Shown here: positions 26,833 through 34,678 of the stretch, piece by piece | How the letters are laid out: each line of letters opens with the position of its first letter | Numbering within the stretch: the first letter of the stretch is position 1 | Assembly (NCBI GenBank): GCA_963832245.1 | Contig: CAWHTG010000004.1 | Coordinates: 992,001 to 1,056,000, forward strand | DNA: 64,000 nucleotides | Reading direction: 5' to 3' | Origin: JABDBE01 sp963832245 | GTDB taxonomy: Bacteria; Acidobacteriota; Terriglobia; Terriglobales; Acidobacteriaceae | Position numbers and translations under genes: made by a program | The notes under the pieces: model-generated | The model's input: the letters and a program-made list of their open reading frames with translations, nothing else | The model's database searches: none | What the model was told of the DNA's origin: nothing

Positions 26833-28452
26833 TCAAGCAGCCCTGGGGACGGGGACCGACGCGGCCTCCGGGTTCCGCTGCGCCGGCGTAGTTTTCAACG
26901 GTACCCATGCGTCAATCTGGGTGCCTTCTGAGGGTCGCGTCCGAATTTCAAATCTTCCTCCTACCAACCGCAAACGCTCTTTCATGCTTCTGATGCCCAA
27001 CCCAACATGCTGCGAAGCCTCGTTTTCGTTAAAACCGGCTCCCTCATCGGAGACCCGAAGGTGGATCTCGCCGTTTACCGTCTCGAGCCTCACTTGAGCC
27101 TTGGAGCAACAGCTGTGCCTCTTTACATTGCGAAGTGCTTCCTGAACGATGCGAAAGAGGCACAGCGCGACGTCGGGGGCGATAGAACGAGGGACATCCT
27201 CGTGCGCAAAAGCGGCCTGAATCCCTTGCTGCTCGGAAAACTCGTTACAAAAGGAACTGATTCCAGGAACCAGGCCAAGACTCTCGAGCGTGGACGAGTG
27301 CAATTGGTGCGAGAGGGTGTGAAGATCGGCACCGATCTTGCATGCTTCGCTCCACAAGTCGTGAATCTTGTTGCCGGTATCTCCCAGAGAATGTCTCGTC
27401 GACTCCGCGGCTTTCTCCAAATCGAGCGCAAGCACGGACAGCCTCTGACTAAAATCATCATGGAGTTCCCGAGCCAGGCGGTTGCGTTCCTCCTCATGGG
27501 AGTGAATCAAACATGCACTGAGGTCGCGTAGTGCTTCCTCGGTCCGCTTCCGCTCTTCCACCACGGCTGCGAGAACCATGAAAGGGGCCGCGGCGAGCAA
27601 CAAGAAGACTTGCAGTGACACAACCTGTTGGAGAGGATCACTTGCTGTGAATGGTCCGCGTCCGTGCACCGCGCCCCAAATCGAAAAGAAGGCCACCACA
27701 ATCATAGAAGTGCTGACTCCGACGGATCCGAAACGCAAAGCGGACCACAACAGAAGGGGTACCATGGAGTAGAGTGCTGCCGGCCAGTTGCTTGTCTTTG
27801 AAGTGGTTAAGGTGATATATCCCAAAAACGACAAAGCGACCATGAGCATCGCAGCTTCCAGATAATAACCGCGCGATTTCTTTGCCCATGCCCGTCCTTC
27901 GCCAGCCCAGCCCAAAATTGCGGGAGTCAGGGTAAGAAGAGCTAACGCCTCCGAAAAATAGCTGATCCTCCAGCTACCCCAATAGTTTCCGTGGAGCGCG
28001 AACGAACCGATAAAGGCTACCGAAACAGGGGCGACGATTACCGCAAGGAATGAGTACTGCGCCAGACTCTTCAGGCTGTTGAGATGAGCGAAGCCGTGGA
28101 ACAAATAGCTGACGCCCAAAGCAACGGTGAGAACTTCAATCGTGTCCGCAAGAATGAGGATAACGATCGAGCGGATATCTACACCCGTCTGCAAGTCGTA
28201 GAGAACAAATGCAGTAAAGGCCGACAGGATGAGCTTTAGCCAGAATTTGCGCGGCACCAGCAATAACACGCCGACCAGAATCGCGCAACCGGGCCAGAGT
28301 GGCCAAGCGATGGGCGGTCGTACTGCTAGCGCTCCTCCCAGTCGGGCCGACAGATAGGACACACTCGTTACGAGACAAACCAAGGTTGCGGTCTGGAACG
28401 AGGAATTCGCCCTCGCCATATTCCACGATAGGCCACTGCGGGCGGTGTTCAT
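26833..28452 (-). CDS. MASE1-sensor histidine kinase, HisKA_3 (NarX/DegS) class
   Basis: A 539-residue membrane kinase. Residues about 20-300 form eight or so membrane segments with the MASE1 pattern (LSARLGGALAVRPPIAWPLWPGCAILVGVLLL). The kinase core has the HisKA_3 H-box EEERNRLARELHDDFSQRL with the phospho-accepting His331. The ATP-binding domain shows an N-box (IVQEALRNVKRHS), G1 (VSDEGAGFN) and G2 (GLGIRSMKERL). Partner regulators of this class are NarL-type DNA-binding proteins; none is encoded nearby, so it is an orphan kinase. MASE1 signals are not defined. It is flanked by direct repeats (copies A and B). Confidence 0.92.
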   Translation of the reverse strand: MNTARSGLSWNMARANSSFQTATLVCLVTSVSYLSARLGGALAVRPPIAWPLWPGCAILVGVLLLVPRKFWLKLILSAFTAFVLYDLQTGVDIRSIVILILADTIEVLTVALGVSYLFHGFAHLNSLKSLAQYSFLAVIVAPVSVAFIGSFALHGNYWGSWRISYFSEALALLTLTPAILGWAGEGRAWAKKSRGYYLEAAMLMVALSFLGYITLTTSKTSNWPAALYSMVPLLLWSALRFGSVGVSTSMIVVAFFSIWGAVHGRGPFTASDPLQQVVSLQVFLLLAAAPFMVLAAVVEERKRTEEALRDLSACLIHSHEEERNRLARELHDDFSQRLSVLALDLEKAAESTRHSLGDTGNKIHDLWSEACKIGADLHTLSHQLHSSTLESLGLVPGISSFCNEFSEQQGIQAAFAHEDVPRSIAPDVALCLFRIVQEALRNVKRHSCCSKAQVRLETVNGEIHLRVSDEGAGFNENEASQHVGLGIRSMKERLRLVGGRFEIRTRPSEGTQIDAWVPLKTTPAQRNPEAASVPVPRAA

Positions 28453-28761
28453 CTTGCACTTCCAAAGGATTCGGGTTCGTTCGCGGTGCGGTCGTTCTGA
28501 GGACTATGTTTTTTACAACGGTCACGAATCGTGACATCCCCACAACCCGTTGGCGAAGTATACGCTTGGTGCAAGCTAGTTCGATAATGAAAATTCGAAC
28601 AATTTTGCATATTGGCAAAAGATGGTGATCCTGCGGGTATTCACCAGTAGCGAACGTTGGTGTCTACTCAACGAGCAGATTCCCCACCCCCGGCAGAAAT
28701 GGATGGCGCGGCGGAATTGAAGTGCTTCCACTGCGAACGGCCAATATCCAGGCTTTGGGCT

Positions 28762-29094
28762 CTAGGGGTAAACCGCAGTGGAGCTGGGTCCGGTCGATTG
28801 CTTAATATGCTTTGAGTGAGACCACATGGGCAGACGGAAGTACAATGCTCGCTTCAGCGTTTCCGTCCGCACAGGCAACCGTAAATGCGCTCGAGAACGG
28901 ACTGCAGCGGTCGGAGGCTGCTGTACAATCTCGCTTGCTCGTCTGGCCGTTTTAAGTCCAGTAAGTCCGATTGAACCGGCACGACGCCGCTGTCGCTCAA
29001 GCCTGTAGCTGATCTCAAGGAAACATACCCAGCCGATCACGCCAGCACTGAGAGAAACAGCCCCGAGAAAAAACCAAAAATCTGCTTCCATCAT
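28762..29094 (-). CDS. Doubtful small membrane protein
   Basis: A 110-residue frame starting MMEADFWFFLGAVSLSAGVIGWVCFLEISYRLERQRRR, a plausible single membrane anchor with a positively charged tail. The ribosome binding site is weak, and the C-terminal 40 residues fall inside repeat copy B, which is not coding in copy A. The N-terminal half may be a real small protein whose end was changed by the repeat, or the whole may be chance. Confidence 0.3.
   Translation of the reverse strand: MMEADFWFFLGAVSLSAGVIGWVCFLEISYRLERQRRRAGSIGLTGLKTARRASEIVQQPPTAAVRSRAHLRLPVRTETLKRALYFRLPMWSHSKHIKQSTGPSSTAVYP
28777..28896 (+). repeat. Direct repeat, copy B
   Basis: Partner of 26618-26743 in the same orientation. 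The pair brackets the histidine kinase gene. Confidence 0.7.
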
Positions 29095-29379
29095 AACGGT
29101 ATCCGTTCCCGGTTTTTGCCGCGGTTTCCGGCCGGCGACAATTTGGGAATCGAAAACACATCTGATTGCGATCCGCTTCCACGGTAATCAGCATAAGCTT
29201 TTCCGCTGACGTTACTCTAGGAAGCCGACAACAAACAGCCAAGACGGATAAACTTTCGTTGGACGTTCTTAGGCTCTAGTTCTTGAGCTCTAAAAGAGAA
29301 GCAAATATTCTGCCCGAGCCTTAGGGTTGAATCTTTGGCCAAAACGTTATCGCATGTCACGATTCTTGTCAACCGTCAA

Positions 29380-29387
29380 CACAGTTT
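29380..29387 (+). repeat. Target-site copy 1 (CACAGTTT)
   Basis: Left target duplication of the first IS1-like element. The same octamer follows that element (32142-32149) and the second one (34679-34686). Confidence 0.8.
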
Positions 29388-29397
29388 GGGTAGTGTC

Positions 29398-30348
29398 CTA
29401 ACACTGTGTTGCTCCCATAAGTTCAGCCAAGCTCCAAACGTGGTCCGCGATCCCGCTCTCCATTGCTGGGGTGCATCGAATCGTTTTGTGCATCCGGCAG
29501 AAGTTATAGAAAGCGAAGTGTAACGCGAACGATGCTTTCAGGTTTTCCCATTTTTTCGAGAAACCGTTCGTCAACCGCGTCATGCGGCGCATTTGCATCC
29601 TGATCGTGAGATTCTGCCTTTCGATGTGCGACGTGCAGATACGGTCATAATCTGGCATTCCAATCTTGGGGATAAGAACCGCGTCAACAACTTTTGCGGG
29701 CGTATACCGTCCTTCTCCCTCCGATGCTGCCGCATAGACCTTCACATATTGAGCGAAGTCTACGTCAATACCGAACACTCGCTCGATTGACTCTGGATAA
29801 GCCGTCCATCCATCTGTGCTGAGTTGGAAATGGCCTTTTGTTGCATTGCGTAGTTTCAGGATGAAGGCCAGCGTCTCTTTCGCTGTTCTTCGTCCCAAAT
29901 GCCAAGCTAGGATCATTTTCGTGTTGCGTTCAATTGCCACGAAGCAGTATGCGTCTCCTAGCGTATCTACGCCTTTGTATGCGATACCCTTGGATTTTTC
30001 CTTCATTCCGACATAACCCCACAGTTCATCGCACTGCACATCGCGCACTTTTAGGCCAGCGATTTTCTCGTCCAAGAGTCTTTCGCATTTCTCTCCGGCC
30101 TGCACTACCAGCGCGAGAATCGTGTCACGATGTACGCCCGTGATTCGTTCGGTACTCCGAATTGAGTTTCCTTCCACGATGAGTTGTAGACACAGCAGAG
30201 CGCGATCCAGTGAGAGACGCATATCTCCAAGTGGACGCGACGGTACTTCGCTGAAGGTTTTGGAACAGTTACGGCAGCGGAATCGCTGATTGCCCTGTTT
30301 CGTTTTGCCGAAGCGCTTGCATTCGGTCTGGCAATTGTGGCACGTCAT
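29398..30348 (-). CDS. IS1-family transposase with zinc-ribbon N-terminus
   Basis: A 316-residue transposase; the ATG at 30348 is chosen because it opens directly on the zinc ribbon MTCHNCQTECKRFGKTKQGNQRFRCRNC (four Cys), as in IS1 InsA. A helix-turn-helix follows (SIRSTERITGVHRDTILALV, about 65-85). The catalytic acids are Asp in VQCDELWGY, Asp in LSTDGWTAY and Glu in HIERQNL, the IS1-type DDE core. The C-terminal MRRMTRLTNGFSKKW and FYNFCRMHKTIRCTPAM blocks are shared with the transposase of element B, so the two elements are related. The reading frame is intact. Confidence 0.93.
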   Translation of the reverse strand: MTCHNCQTECKRFGKTKQGNQRFRCRNCSKTFSEVPSRPLGDMRLSLDRALLCLQLIVEGNSIRSTERITGVHRDTILALVVQAGEKCERLLDEKIAGLKVRDVQCDELWGYVGMKEKSKGIAYKGVDTLGDAYCFVAIERNTKMILAWHLGRRTAKETLAFILKLRNATKGHFQLSTDGWTAYPESIERVFGIDVDFAQYVKVYAAASEGEGRYTPAKVVDAVLIPKIGMPDYDRICTSHIERQNLTIRMQMRRMTRLTNGFSKKWENLKASFALHFAFYNFCRMHKTIRCTPAMESGIADHVWSLAELMGATQC

Positions 30349-30474
30349 TTTGGCCTTGCTTTCTTCGGGCCAAAAGAGCCAAAATGACAGCGGGTTTCCA
30401 AACCCTGTCCTTGGCTCATACCCGAGGACGTTCCCCGTAGGCGGTGGCAACCGCTTGCGGGGAGGATTAGTAGG

Positions 30475-30548
30475 TGGTGGAGCTAGAGGGAATTGAACCC
30501 TCGGCGGGAATCTCTGTCAGGAGGGACCGCCACGCCATCGTTAGCCCC
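30475..30548 (-). ncRNA. tRNA-like (tmRNA-like) 74-nt sequence inside element A
   Basis: On the minus strand GGGGCTA (5') pairs with TAGCTCC (3'), followed by discriminator A and an encoded CCA. A perfect T-arm is present (GAGGG, loop TTCAATT, CCCTC). The D and anticodon arms do not fold canonically. Instead GGCGG and CCGCC pair to make one central helix. The acceptor sequence resembles that of tmRNA. It may be a decayed tRNA, a deleted tmRNA or a tRNA mimic. It lies between the transposase and the toxin operator. Confidence 0.35.
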
Positions 30549-30618
30549 ACGAAAAGAACAAAGGCCAACGGGTTCCCCTTAAATGGTTGAATTCGCTGGC
30601 CTTTTTTCATGTCGCTTC

Positions 30619-30638
30619 GTATCATATATAAGTGATAC
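30619..30638 (+). promoter_or_regulatory. Operator palindrome 1 of the toxin-antitoxin pair
   Basis: GTATCA-N8-TGATAC, a perfect 6-bp dyad upstream of the toxin gene. Antitoxins of this class bind such sites to repress their own operon. Confidence 0.6.
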
Positions 30639-30667
30639 AATGCAGTCAAGAAAATAATGCTTGCTAA

Positions 30668-30683
30668 ATCACATAAAAGTGAT
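30668..30683 (+). promoter_or_regulatory. Operator palindrome 2 of the toxin-antitoxin pair
   Basis: ATCAC-N6-GTGAT, directly abutting the preferred toxin start codon at 30684 and related to palindrome 1. Confidence 0.6.
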
Positions 30684-31097
30684 ATGGTTAATCCAGTTAT
30701 TCACTGGTCGTTCCACGATTTTGTGGACAGTAAGAATCGCATTGAGGAGTGGTATGCAAACGAGCTCACCGATCCTAGTAAGTTCACCTTCGACACCGAT
30801 CTCAAGAACAGGGCAAAAACGAAGAATCAGTTGGAGTGGGGCGGATTTGAAACATGGAGATTTGGAGAGGCGAAGGATCTAGGGATTTGGGAGTTAAAGT
30901 TTTCTGCCGATAGCAAACAGCATCGAGTCTTCGGTATTTTTAGGCCGGGAAGACAGGCGGTGTTGCTGATCGGTTGCTATCACAAACAAAAGCGTTACAG
31001 TCCGGCAAATGCACTCGAAACGGCATGTAAGCGCGCCAAGGCATTGCGAGATGGAGGGGCTAGCACAATTGAGCGAAAGATTAAATTTGATCTCTAA
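30684..31097 (+). CDS. HigB/RelE-type toxin, Gp49-like
   Basis: A 137-residue predicted ribosome-dependent mRNA interferase (ATG 30684; ATG 30657 would place the second operator inside the gene). The Gp49/HigB pattern is visible: LEWGGFETWRFGEAKDLGIWELKFSADSKQHRVFGIFRPGRQAVLLIGCYHKQKRY, a run of beta-strands containing the expected Arg and Lys residues. A C-terminal helix follows (ALETACKRAKAL). The antitoxin gene downstream overlaps it by 47 bp. Toxin-first order fits HigBA systems. It is cargo of insertion sequence A. Confidence 0.82.
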   Translation: MVNPVIHWSFHDFVDSKNRIEEWYANELTDPSKFTFDTDLKNRAKTKNQLEWGGFETWRFGEAKDLGIWELKFSADSKQHRVFGIFRPGRQAVLLIGCYHKQKRYSPANALETACKRAKALRDGGASTIERKIKFDL

Positions 31098-31794
31098 GTT
31101 GAGGTCCGATTTCAAAACGAGGGCGGCCTACATTCAAGCTAAGGTTGGAACCTTGGTGCCTTCACAAATCCGCGCCTTGCGGCTCAAGTCTGAGATGCCA
31201 CGACAAGCGGACTTGGCCATTGCAGCCGAGATGCATCAATCCCGCATTTCAATGTTTGAGACTCCCGGTGCGAATCCAACTATCAGCACTCTAAGCTCTA
31301 TCGCCGCTGGCCTCAAGGTGGGATTGAAGATAGAATTTGTGCCTTTTAGTGAAATGTTGGACTGGGAAAATGATTTTTCTCAAGATCAATTCCAAGTGAC
31401 ACAGATCGACAACGATATTGAGTTTCTTAATCCTGGACAAATTACGCCAGAAGTTGTCCAGCCAGGGGTTGTATTCGCAAATGCCGCCTGTATGGGTTTT
31501 GGTAATTCGGTCGTCGGCGTAGGCAACACAATAGCGCTTACGTTCGGAGGGACAAGCCCTGCATTTACTAATAATCAGCCCGTAGTCTCAGGAAGCACTG
31601 GCGGAGGAAGTACCGTTTATGGCGGAGGAATGGGTCCGATCAATACTCAACCGCTGGTGAGGTATGGGATAGAAGAAGCGCACAATTTAGTAGCAGTGAG
31701 CACTGATCCGCTTTCGGTCCTATTCCTTAACTCGGATTCATACGTCTCTGATACTCAAAAACAAGGAGATTTATCGTGGCCGACAGCCCTATAA
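31051..31794 (+). CDS. HigA/Xre-type antitoxin with long C-terminal extension
   Basis: A 247-residue protein starting inside the toxin gene. Residues about 35-95 form an Xre helix-turn-helix (SQIRALRLKSEMPRQADLAIAAEMHQSRISMFETPGANPTISTLSSIAAGLKVGLKIEF), the expected antitoxin and repressor part. Typical HigA antitoxins end at about 100-130 residues. Here a further 140 residues follow, rich in Gly, Asn and Thr with GSTGGGSTVYGGGMGPINTQPL, and no known fold. This could contact the toxin or the downstream DUF3467 protein. The stop overlaps the start of that gene by 19 bp, so all three are one operon. Confidence 0.78.
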   Translation: MEGLAQLSERLNLISKLRSDFKTRAAYIQAKVGTLVPSQIRALRLKSEMPRQADLAIAAEMHQSRISMFETPGANPTISTLSSIAAGLKVGLKIEFVPFSEMLDWENDFSQDQFQVTQIDNDIEFLNPGQITPEVVQPGVVFANAACMGFGNSVVGVGNTIALTFGGTSPAFTNNQPVVSGSTGGGSTVYGGGMGPINTQPLVRYGIEEAHNLVAVSTDPLSVLFLNSDSYVSDTQKQGDLSWPTAL

Positions 31795-32081
31795 GCACAC
31801 CTCAGCAACTACCAGAATCAAGGAAGTCCCAGACTTTCCACGAGATATACTCCAACTCCGTAAATCTCGATATTACGCCTTGGGAATTCAAGTTCACGTT
31901 CGGAAGACTCCAGAAAGTGGAGAAGGAAAACAGGATGATCGTTGAGCAGTTGATTGAGATAACAGCTTCCCCGCAGCTTGCAAAAGCTCTGCTTAATATT
32001 CTTACTCTTCACATGCAAGAGTACGAGAGAACCGTGGGCGAAGTGAAGGTCCCACCACCAGTGGCAGCGCCTAAGCCTTAA
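31776..32081 (+). CDS. DUF3467-like small protein
   Basis: A 101-residue protein with GTG start seven bases after AAGGAG. It has the DUF3467 pattern: a strand with the TPWEFKFTFGRL box (compare SPWEF in the family), then IEITASPQLAKALLNILTLHMQEYERTVGEV. A Pro-rich tail ends the protein. DUF3467 has no known function, though it recurs in restriction, toxin and mobile loci. It overlaps the antitoxin gene by 19 bp and is the third gene of the cargo operon. A small hairpin CGGGCT/AGCCCG follows at about 32088. Confidence 0.75.
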   Translation: MADSPISTPQQLPESRKSQTFHEIYSNSVNLDITPWEFKFTFGRLQKVEKENRMIVEQLIEITASPQLAKALLNILTLHMQEYERTVGEVKVPPPVAAPKP

Positions 32082-32141
32082 AGCAAAACGGGCTAAAGCC
32101 CGACCATTCCCCACTCAGCAACACAGTGTTAGGACACTACC

Positions 32142-32149
32142 CACAGTTT
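32142..32149 (+). repeat. Target-site copy 2 (CACAGTTT), between elements A and B
   Basis: Serves at once as the right target duplication of element A and the left one of element B. Confidence 0.8.
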
Positions 32150-32214
32150 GGTAGTGGTGCCGTTTGATTTCCACAGGTCTATGCCCTCCCCACTAGATGC
32201 GCTAGACTGCAATC

Positions 32215-32415
32215 ATGCAGAAGCGCAAGCTGCGGATCGTAAAGCAAGGCCCTCCGGCCATCGGCATCTGCGAACGCTGCAATGTTCAGTTCAAGTCCAG
32301 CGTGTCCGACACAGAGCTTAATATTGCCAAGCAGTTCGATGCCCACAAGTGCAAGCCAATGGACAGCAGCCAAAATGCCCTGCGCATCGTGCGCGAGGCC
32401 ACTGAAAACAAGTAA
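32215..32415 (+). CDS. Small zinc-ribbon-like cargo protein
   Basis: A 66-residue protein. A CERC pair (about 19-22) and an HKC pair (about 44-46: QFDAHKC) are arranged like a short treble-clef or C2HC zinc finger. The N-terminus is basic (MQKRKLRIVKQG). No closer family is recognised. It is the first gene inside the left end of element B and faces the Phd-type gene. A nucleic-acid-binding role is only an inference. Confidence 0.6.
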   Translation: MQKRKLRIVKQGPPAIGICERCNVQFKSSVSDTELNIAKQFDAHKCKPMDSSQNALRIVREATENK

Positions 32416-32420
32416 CTGCT

Positions 32421-32633
32421 TCACTCTTCCTCACTTTTCAATATCTTCTCCTGCATCGCCAAAAAGTGCTCATACTTCAAGAGCACAGCCAACGGCTTAT
32501 CGTTGTCCTGAATGACTAGCGTCTTGTCGAGTTCGCGCAGTTGAGTGACATTCAACGCCCGCAACTTGCTAATCCCAACGTGCTGCACGCTCGGGTCAAG
32601 GTAGGGAATAGAAACCTGATTAACTTTTGCCAT
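32421..32633 (-). CDS. Phd/YefM-type antitoxin, no toxin partner seen
   Basis: A 70-residue protein with the Phd/YefM arrangement: a short N-terminal DNA-binding part VGISKLRALNVTQLRELDKTLVIQDNDKPLAVLLKYEHFLAMQEKI, where LVIQDNDKPLAVLL is the typical strand-turn-strand core. A charged tail follows (KSEEE). The expected small PIN, Doc or RelE toxin is not encoded next to it; the neighbours are the zinc-ribbon gene (convergent, 5 bp away) and the transposase. It may act in trans or regulate the element. Confidence 0.65.
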   Translation of the reverse strand: MAKVNQVSIPYLDPSVQHVGISKLRALNVTQLRELDKTLVIQDNDKPLAVLLKYEHFLAMQEKILKSEEE

Positions 32634-32686
32634 ATTGCAATGCCCTCAGAACTAGTTCTTTATCCGCTCGCGCATTCGGCTTTTTC

Positions 32687-33502
32687 TCAGGTAGTAAGGC
32701 GCACAATTCCGCTAATGTCCAGACGTGTTAGCCCTGCTTCCATCGCTGGTGTTACGCGCAGTGTTGAATGCACGCGGCAATAGTTGTAGTGCATGAAGTA
32801 GAGTGCCACTTGATGCGCGTGATTCTCAAACTTCTTGCTGAATCCGTTGGTGAGCCGCGTAAAACGGCGCATTCCCATCCTCATCGAAAGATTCTGCCGC
32901 TCCACGTAGCTGGTGGAGATGTACTTCGGATCGGGTGTACCGCTCAACACTCCGGTACGGCATCCGATGCACGTTGCAGGGCTGTAGCGCGATTCGCCAT
33001 CATTCGACGCACCATAGAGCTTAACCAGCATCGCATAGTCAATCTCTGCGCCAAAAGCATCTTCAACGGCATCCGCGTACACACGATGCCCATCTGTCGT
33101 TAGTTGAATCCGGTTGCTGATGCGCGAAGCAACGTCCTGCATGAAAGCCTGCGCCGTACCTGCGCCACGATCCCCAAGCATGTACGAGATAATCAGCTTG
33201 GTATCGGCATCAATTGCCGTCCACGTCCAGCAGTCTCCTGCGCCTTCTTCCATCTGTTCTGCGGTCACGTTCTTTTGCTTCGCGTAGATGAAGGACCAGA
33301 CTTCATCGCACTGTGCACGGCCTACGCGAAGATTACGCACACTCGCATCGTGGAAAGCAGCGCAGGCGCATCCTGCATCTTCCAATAGCCGCAGGACGGT
33401 ATGCTTCCCAACTCCGAGCATTCGGCACGTCGCGTTGATGGAGTTTCCTTCGATCAAGGCCGCTATGATCTGTGTCCGTTTCGCTGTGTTAAGTTGGTTC
33501 AT
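32687..33502 (-). CDS. IS1-family transposase of element B
   Basis: A 271-residue transposase (ATG 33502). Unlike that of element A it lacks the N-terminal zinc ribbon and opens with the helix-turn-helix (IIAALIEGNSINATCRMLGVGKHTVLRLL). The DDE residues are Asp in AQCDEVWSF, Asp in LTTDGHRVY and Glu in YVERQNL. The MRRFTRLTNGFSKKF and YNYCRVHSTLRVTPAMEAGL blocks align with element A. The reading frame is intact, so it could still be active. Confidence 0.92.
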   Translation of the reverse strand: MNQLNTAKRTQIIAALIEGNSINATCRMLGVGKHTVLRLLEDAGCACAAFHDASVRNLRVGRAQCDEVWSFIYAKQKNVTAEQMEEGAGDCWTWTAIDADTKLIISYMLGDRGAGTAQAFMQDVASRISNRIQLTTDGHRVYADAVEDAFGAEIDYAMLVKLYGASNDGESRYSPATCIGCRTGVLSGTPDPKYISTSYVERQNLSMRMGMRRFTRLTNGFSKKFENHAHQVALYFMHYNYCRVHSTLRVTPAMEAGLTRLDISGIVRLTT

Positions 33503-33703
33503 TGCCGTTCCGCCTAGGCACAATATAGGCACTATAACGGCAATTGTCGAGTCTTTTATTGCCTCTTTACAAACTTTTTATTGATCTTATAATGATTACT
33601 GAAATGAATATAAATTATTATTCCTACGGCTACGAAGCCACATATTGCTATAGCCATCGCTTGAGAATTCAAAGCTTCACTTTGATCCTCTCGGATTTGT
33701 TCT

Positions 33704-34633
33704 ATGGATGAATCGAGTTTAAGAGCACAACTCGCCAGACTTGAGGTATCGCGAACGTCATTGCACTCGTCATTCCGCCGCTGGGAGTGGATTGTAGTTG
33801 CTGGGATCGTGCTTGAGCTTGTTGTGCTGGTCAAAGAATATTGGGACGGTTGGCGTGCATACCACCGTGCAACAATACGGTTACCCGAAAAACCTAACAC
33901 GCTTCTATTCGGATTGGGAGTTCTGGGAGTTGCGATGGTCGCAGGCGGCATCTCTAAGGAGCTAGGCATCGACAGCCAGATCGAGGGAGTAGAAACACAG
34001 ATTAGGGGAGTAAACGAGCAGCTTTTTGGAATAGTTTCTAAGGAAGCAGAGGCCGCCTTTACAAAATCGCAGTTAGCACAAGATAAATCAGGTGAGGCGG
34101 ATGCTTCATCGACGTACGCTTTAGGGCTTGCGAAAGAAACCATTGAGATCGAAGAGGCCCGTGCATGGCGAAGGCTCACGAAAAAGCAAATAGCCGATAT
34201 CGGGAAAATACTTGAGCCGTTGTCTCCGCCGTTCTCCCCGCAGCAGGTGCAAATCGGATATGTCCGAGGAGATTCAGAATCCAATGCATTCGCACGAGAC
34301 ATCAATTCCGCTCTGAAAGCAGCGAAGTGGAATGTGCAGCCATTCCCCACGCCGTTTGTGTTGAGCGCCAGTCTATATCCACTTGTAACAGGTGTCACCA
34401 TCAAAAGCGGAAGAACATTTGGCAGTATTGGAGATGCATTATCAGCTGAACTCATGAAACGTGGGTTTGATTCCCGGTCTAGCGTTTGTCCGCCCGGATT
34501 AAACAATAGAATGAGTGCCCTTGAAGGGTGCAGAGAAGACATGATCATTGTACAAGTTGAATTGCGTCCGGAGGGTCCGCAGGGCGCAGCGAAGCTCAAA
34601 CAGGAAAAGCAAACCAAAAAGCAAAACAAATAG
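33704..34633 (+). CDS. Cargo membrane protein of unknown function
   Basis: A 309-residue protein with two membrane segments, about residues 27-45 (WIVVAGIVLELVVLVKEYW) and 67-84 (FGLGVLGVAMVAGGI). A charged helical stretch (about 90-170, coiled-coil-like) follows, then an alpha/beta domain (about 180-300) beginning VQIGYVRGDSESNAFARDINSALKAAKW. The layout is that of a membrane-anchored sensor or effector with a soluble domain. I do not recognise the family. Composition (AT-richer, Lys-rich tail KQEKQTKKQNK) differs from the chromosomal genes around it, in line with its place inside element B, near the right end. Confidence 0.7.
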   Translation: MDESSLRAQLARLEVSRTSLHSSFRRWEWIVVAGIVLELVVLVKEYWDGWRAYHRATIRLPEKPNTLLFGLGVLGVAMVAGGISKELGIDSQIEGVETQIRGVNEQLFGIVSKEAEAAFTKSQLAQDKSGEADASSTYALGLAKETIEIEEARAWRRLTKKQIADIGKILEPLSPPFSPQQVQIGYVRGDSESNAFARDINSALKAAKWNVQPFPTPFVLSASLYPLVTGVTIKSGRTFGSIGDALSAELMKRGFDSRSSVCPPGLNNRMSALEGCREDMIIVQVELRPEGPQGAAKLKQEKQTKKQNK

Positions 34634-34678
34634 CCGAATAGCCTATAATGCCTGTGGGCGCGAAACGGCACCACTACC

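Larger units (their letters stand above)
28453..29379. other. Long mostly non-coding region left of the insertion sequences
   Basis: Contains repeat copy B (28777-28896) and one doubtful small gene (28762-29094). Before the two insertions this DNA ran directly into 34687-35006, which is also gene-poor. Confidence 0.5.
29389..32141. mobile_element. IS1-like insertion sequence A with toxin-antitoxin cargo
   Basis: A 2.75-kb element. Its ends are near-perfect inverted repeats of about 24 bp beginning GGTAGTGTCCTAACAC (left from 29389, right ending 32141). It is flanked by CACAGTTTG, an 8-9 bp duplication typical of IS1. It holds a transposase (minus), a tRNA-like sequence, a HigBA-type pair and a DUF3467 gene. 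A bare IS1-type element needs only about 1.1 kb, so over half is cargo. Confidence 0.85.
32150..34678. mobile_element. IS1-like insertion sequence B with cargo
   Basis: A 2.53-kb element with perfect 16-bp inverted ends GGTAGTGGTGCCGTTT (left from 32150, right 34663-34678). It is flanked on both sides by CACAGTTT. It encodes a transposase plus three non-transposition genes: zinc-ribbon protein, Phd-type antitoxin and a two-span membrane protein. The end sequence starts GGTAGTG like that of element A. Confidence 0.85.

Noticed and set aside
33556..34674. Minus-strand frame of 372 codons
   Set aside because: Antisense to the cargo membrane protein and running over the end of element B; Ser/Pro-rich with no family pattern.
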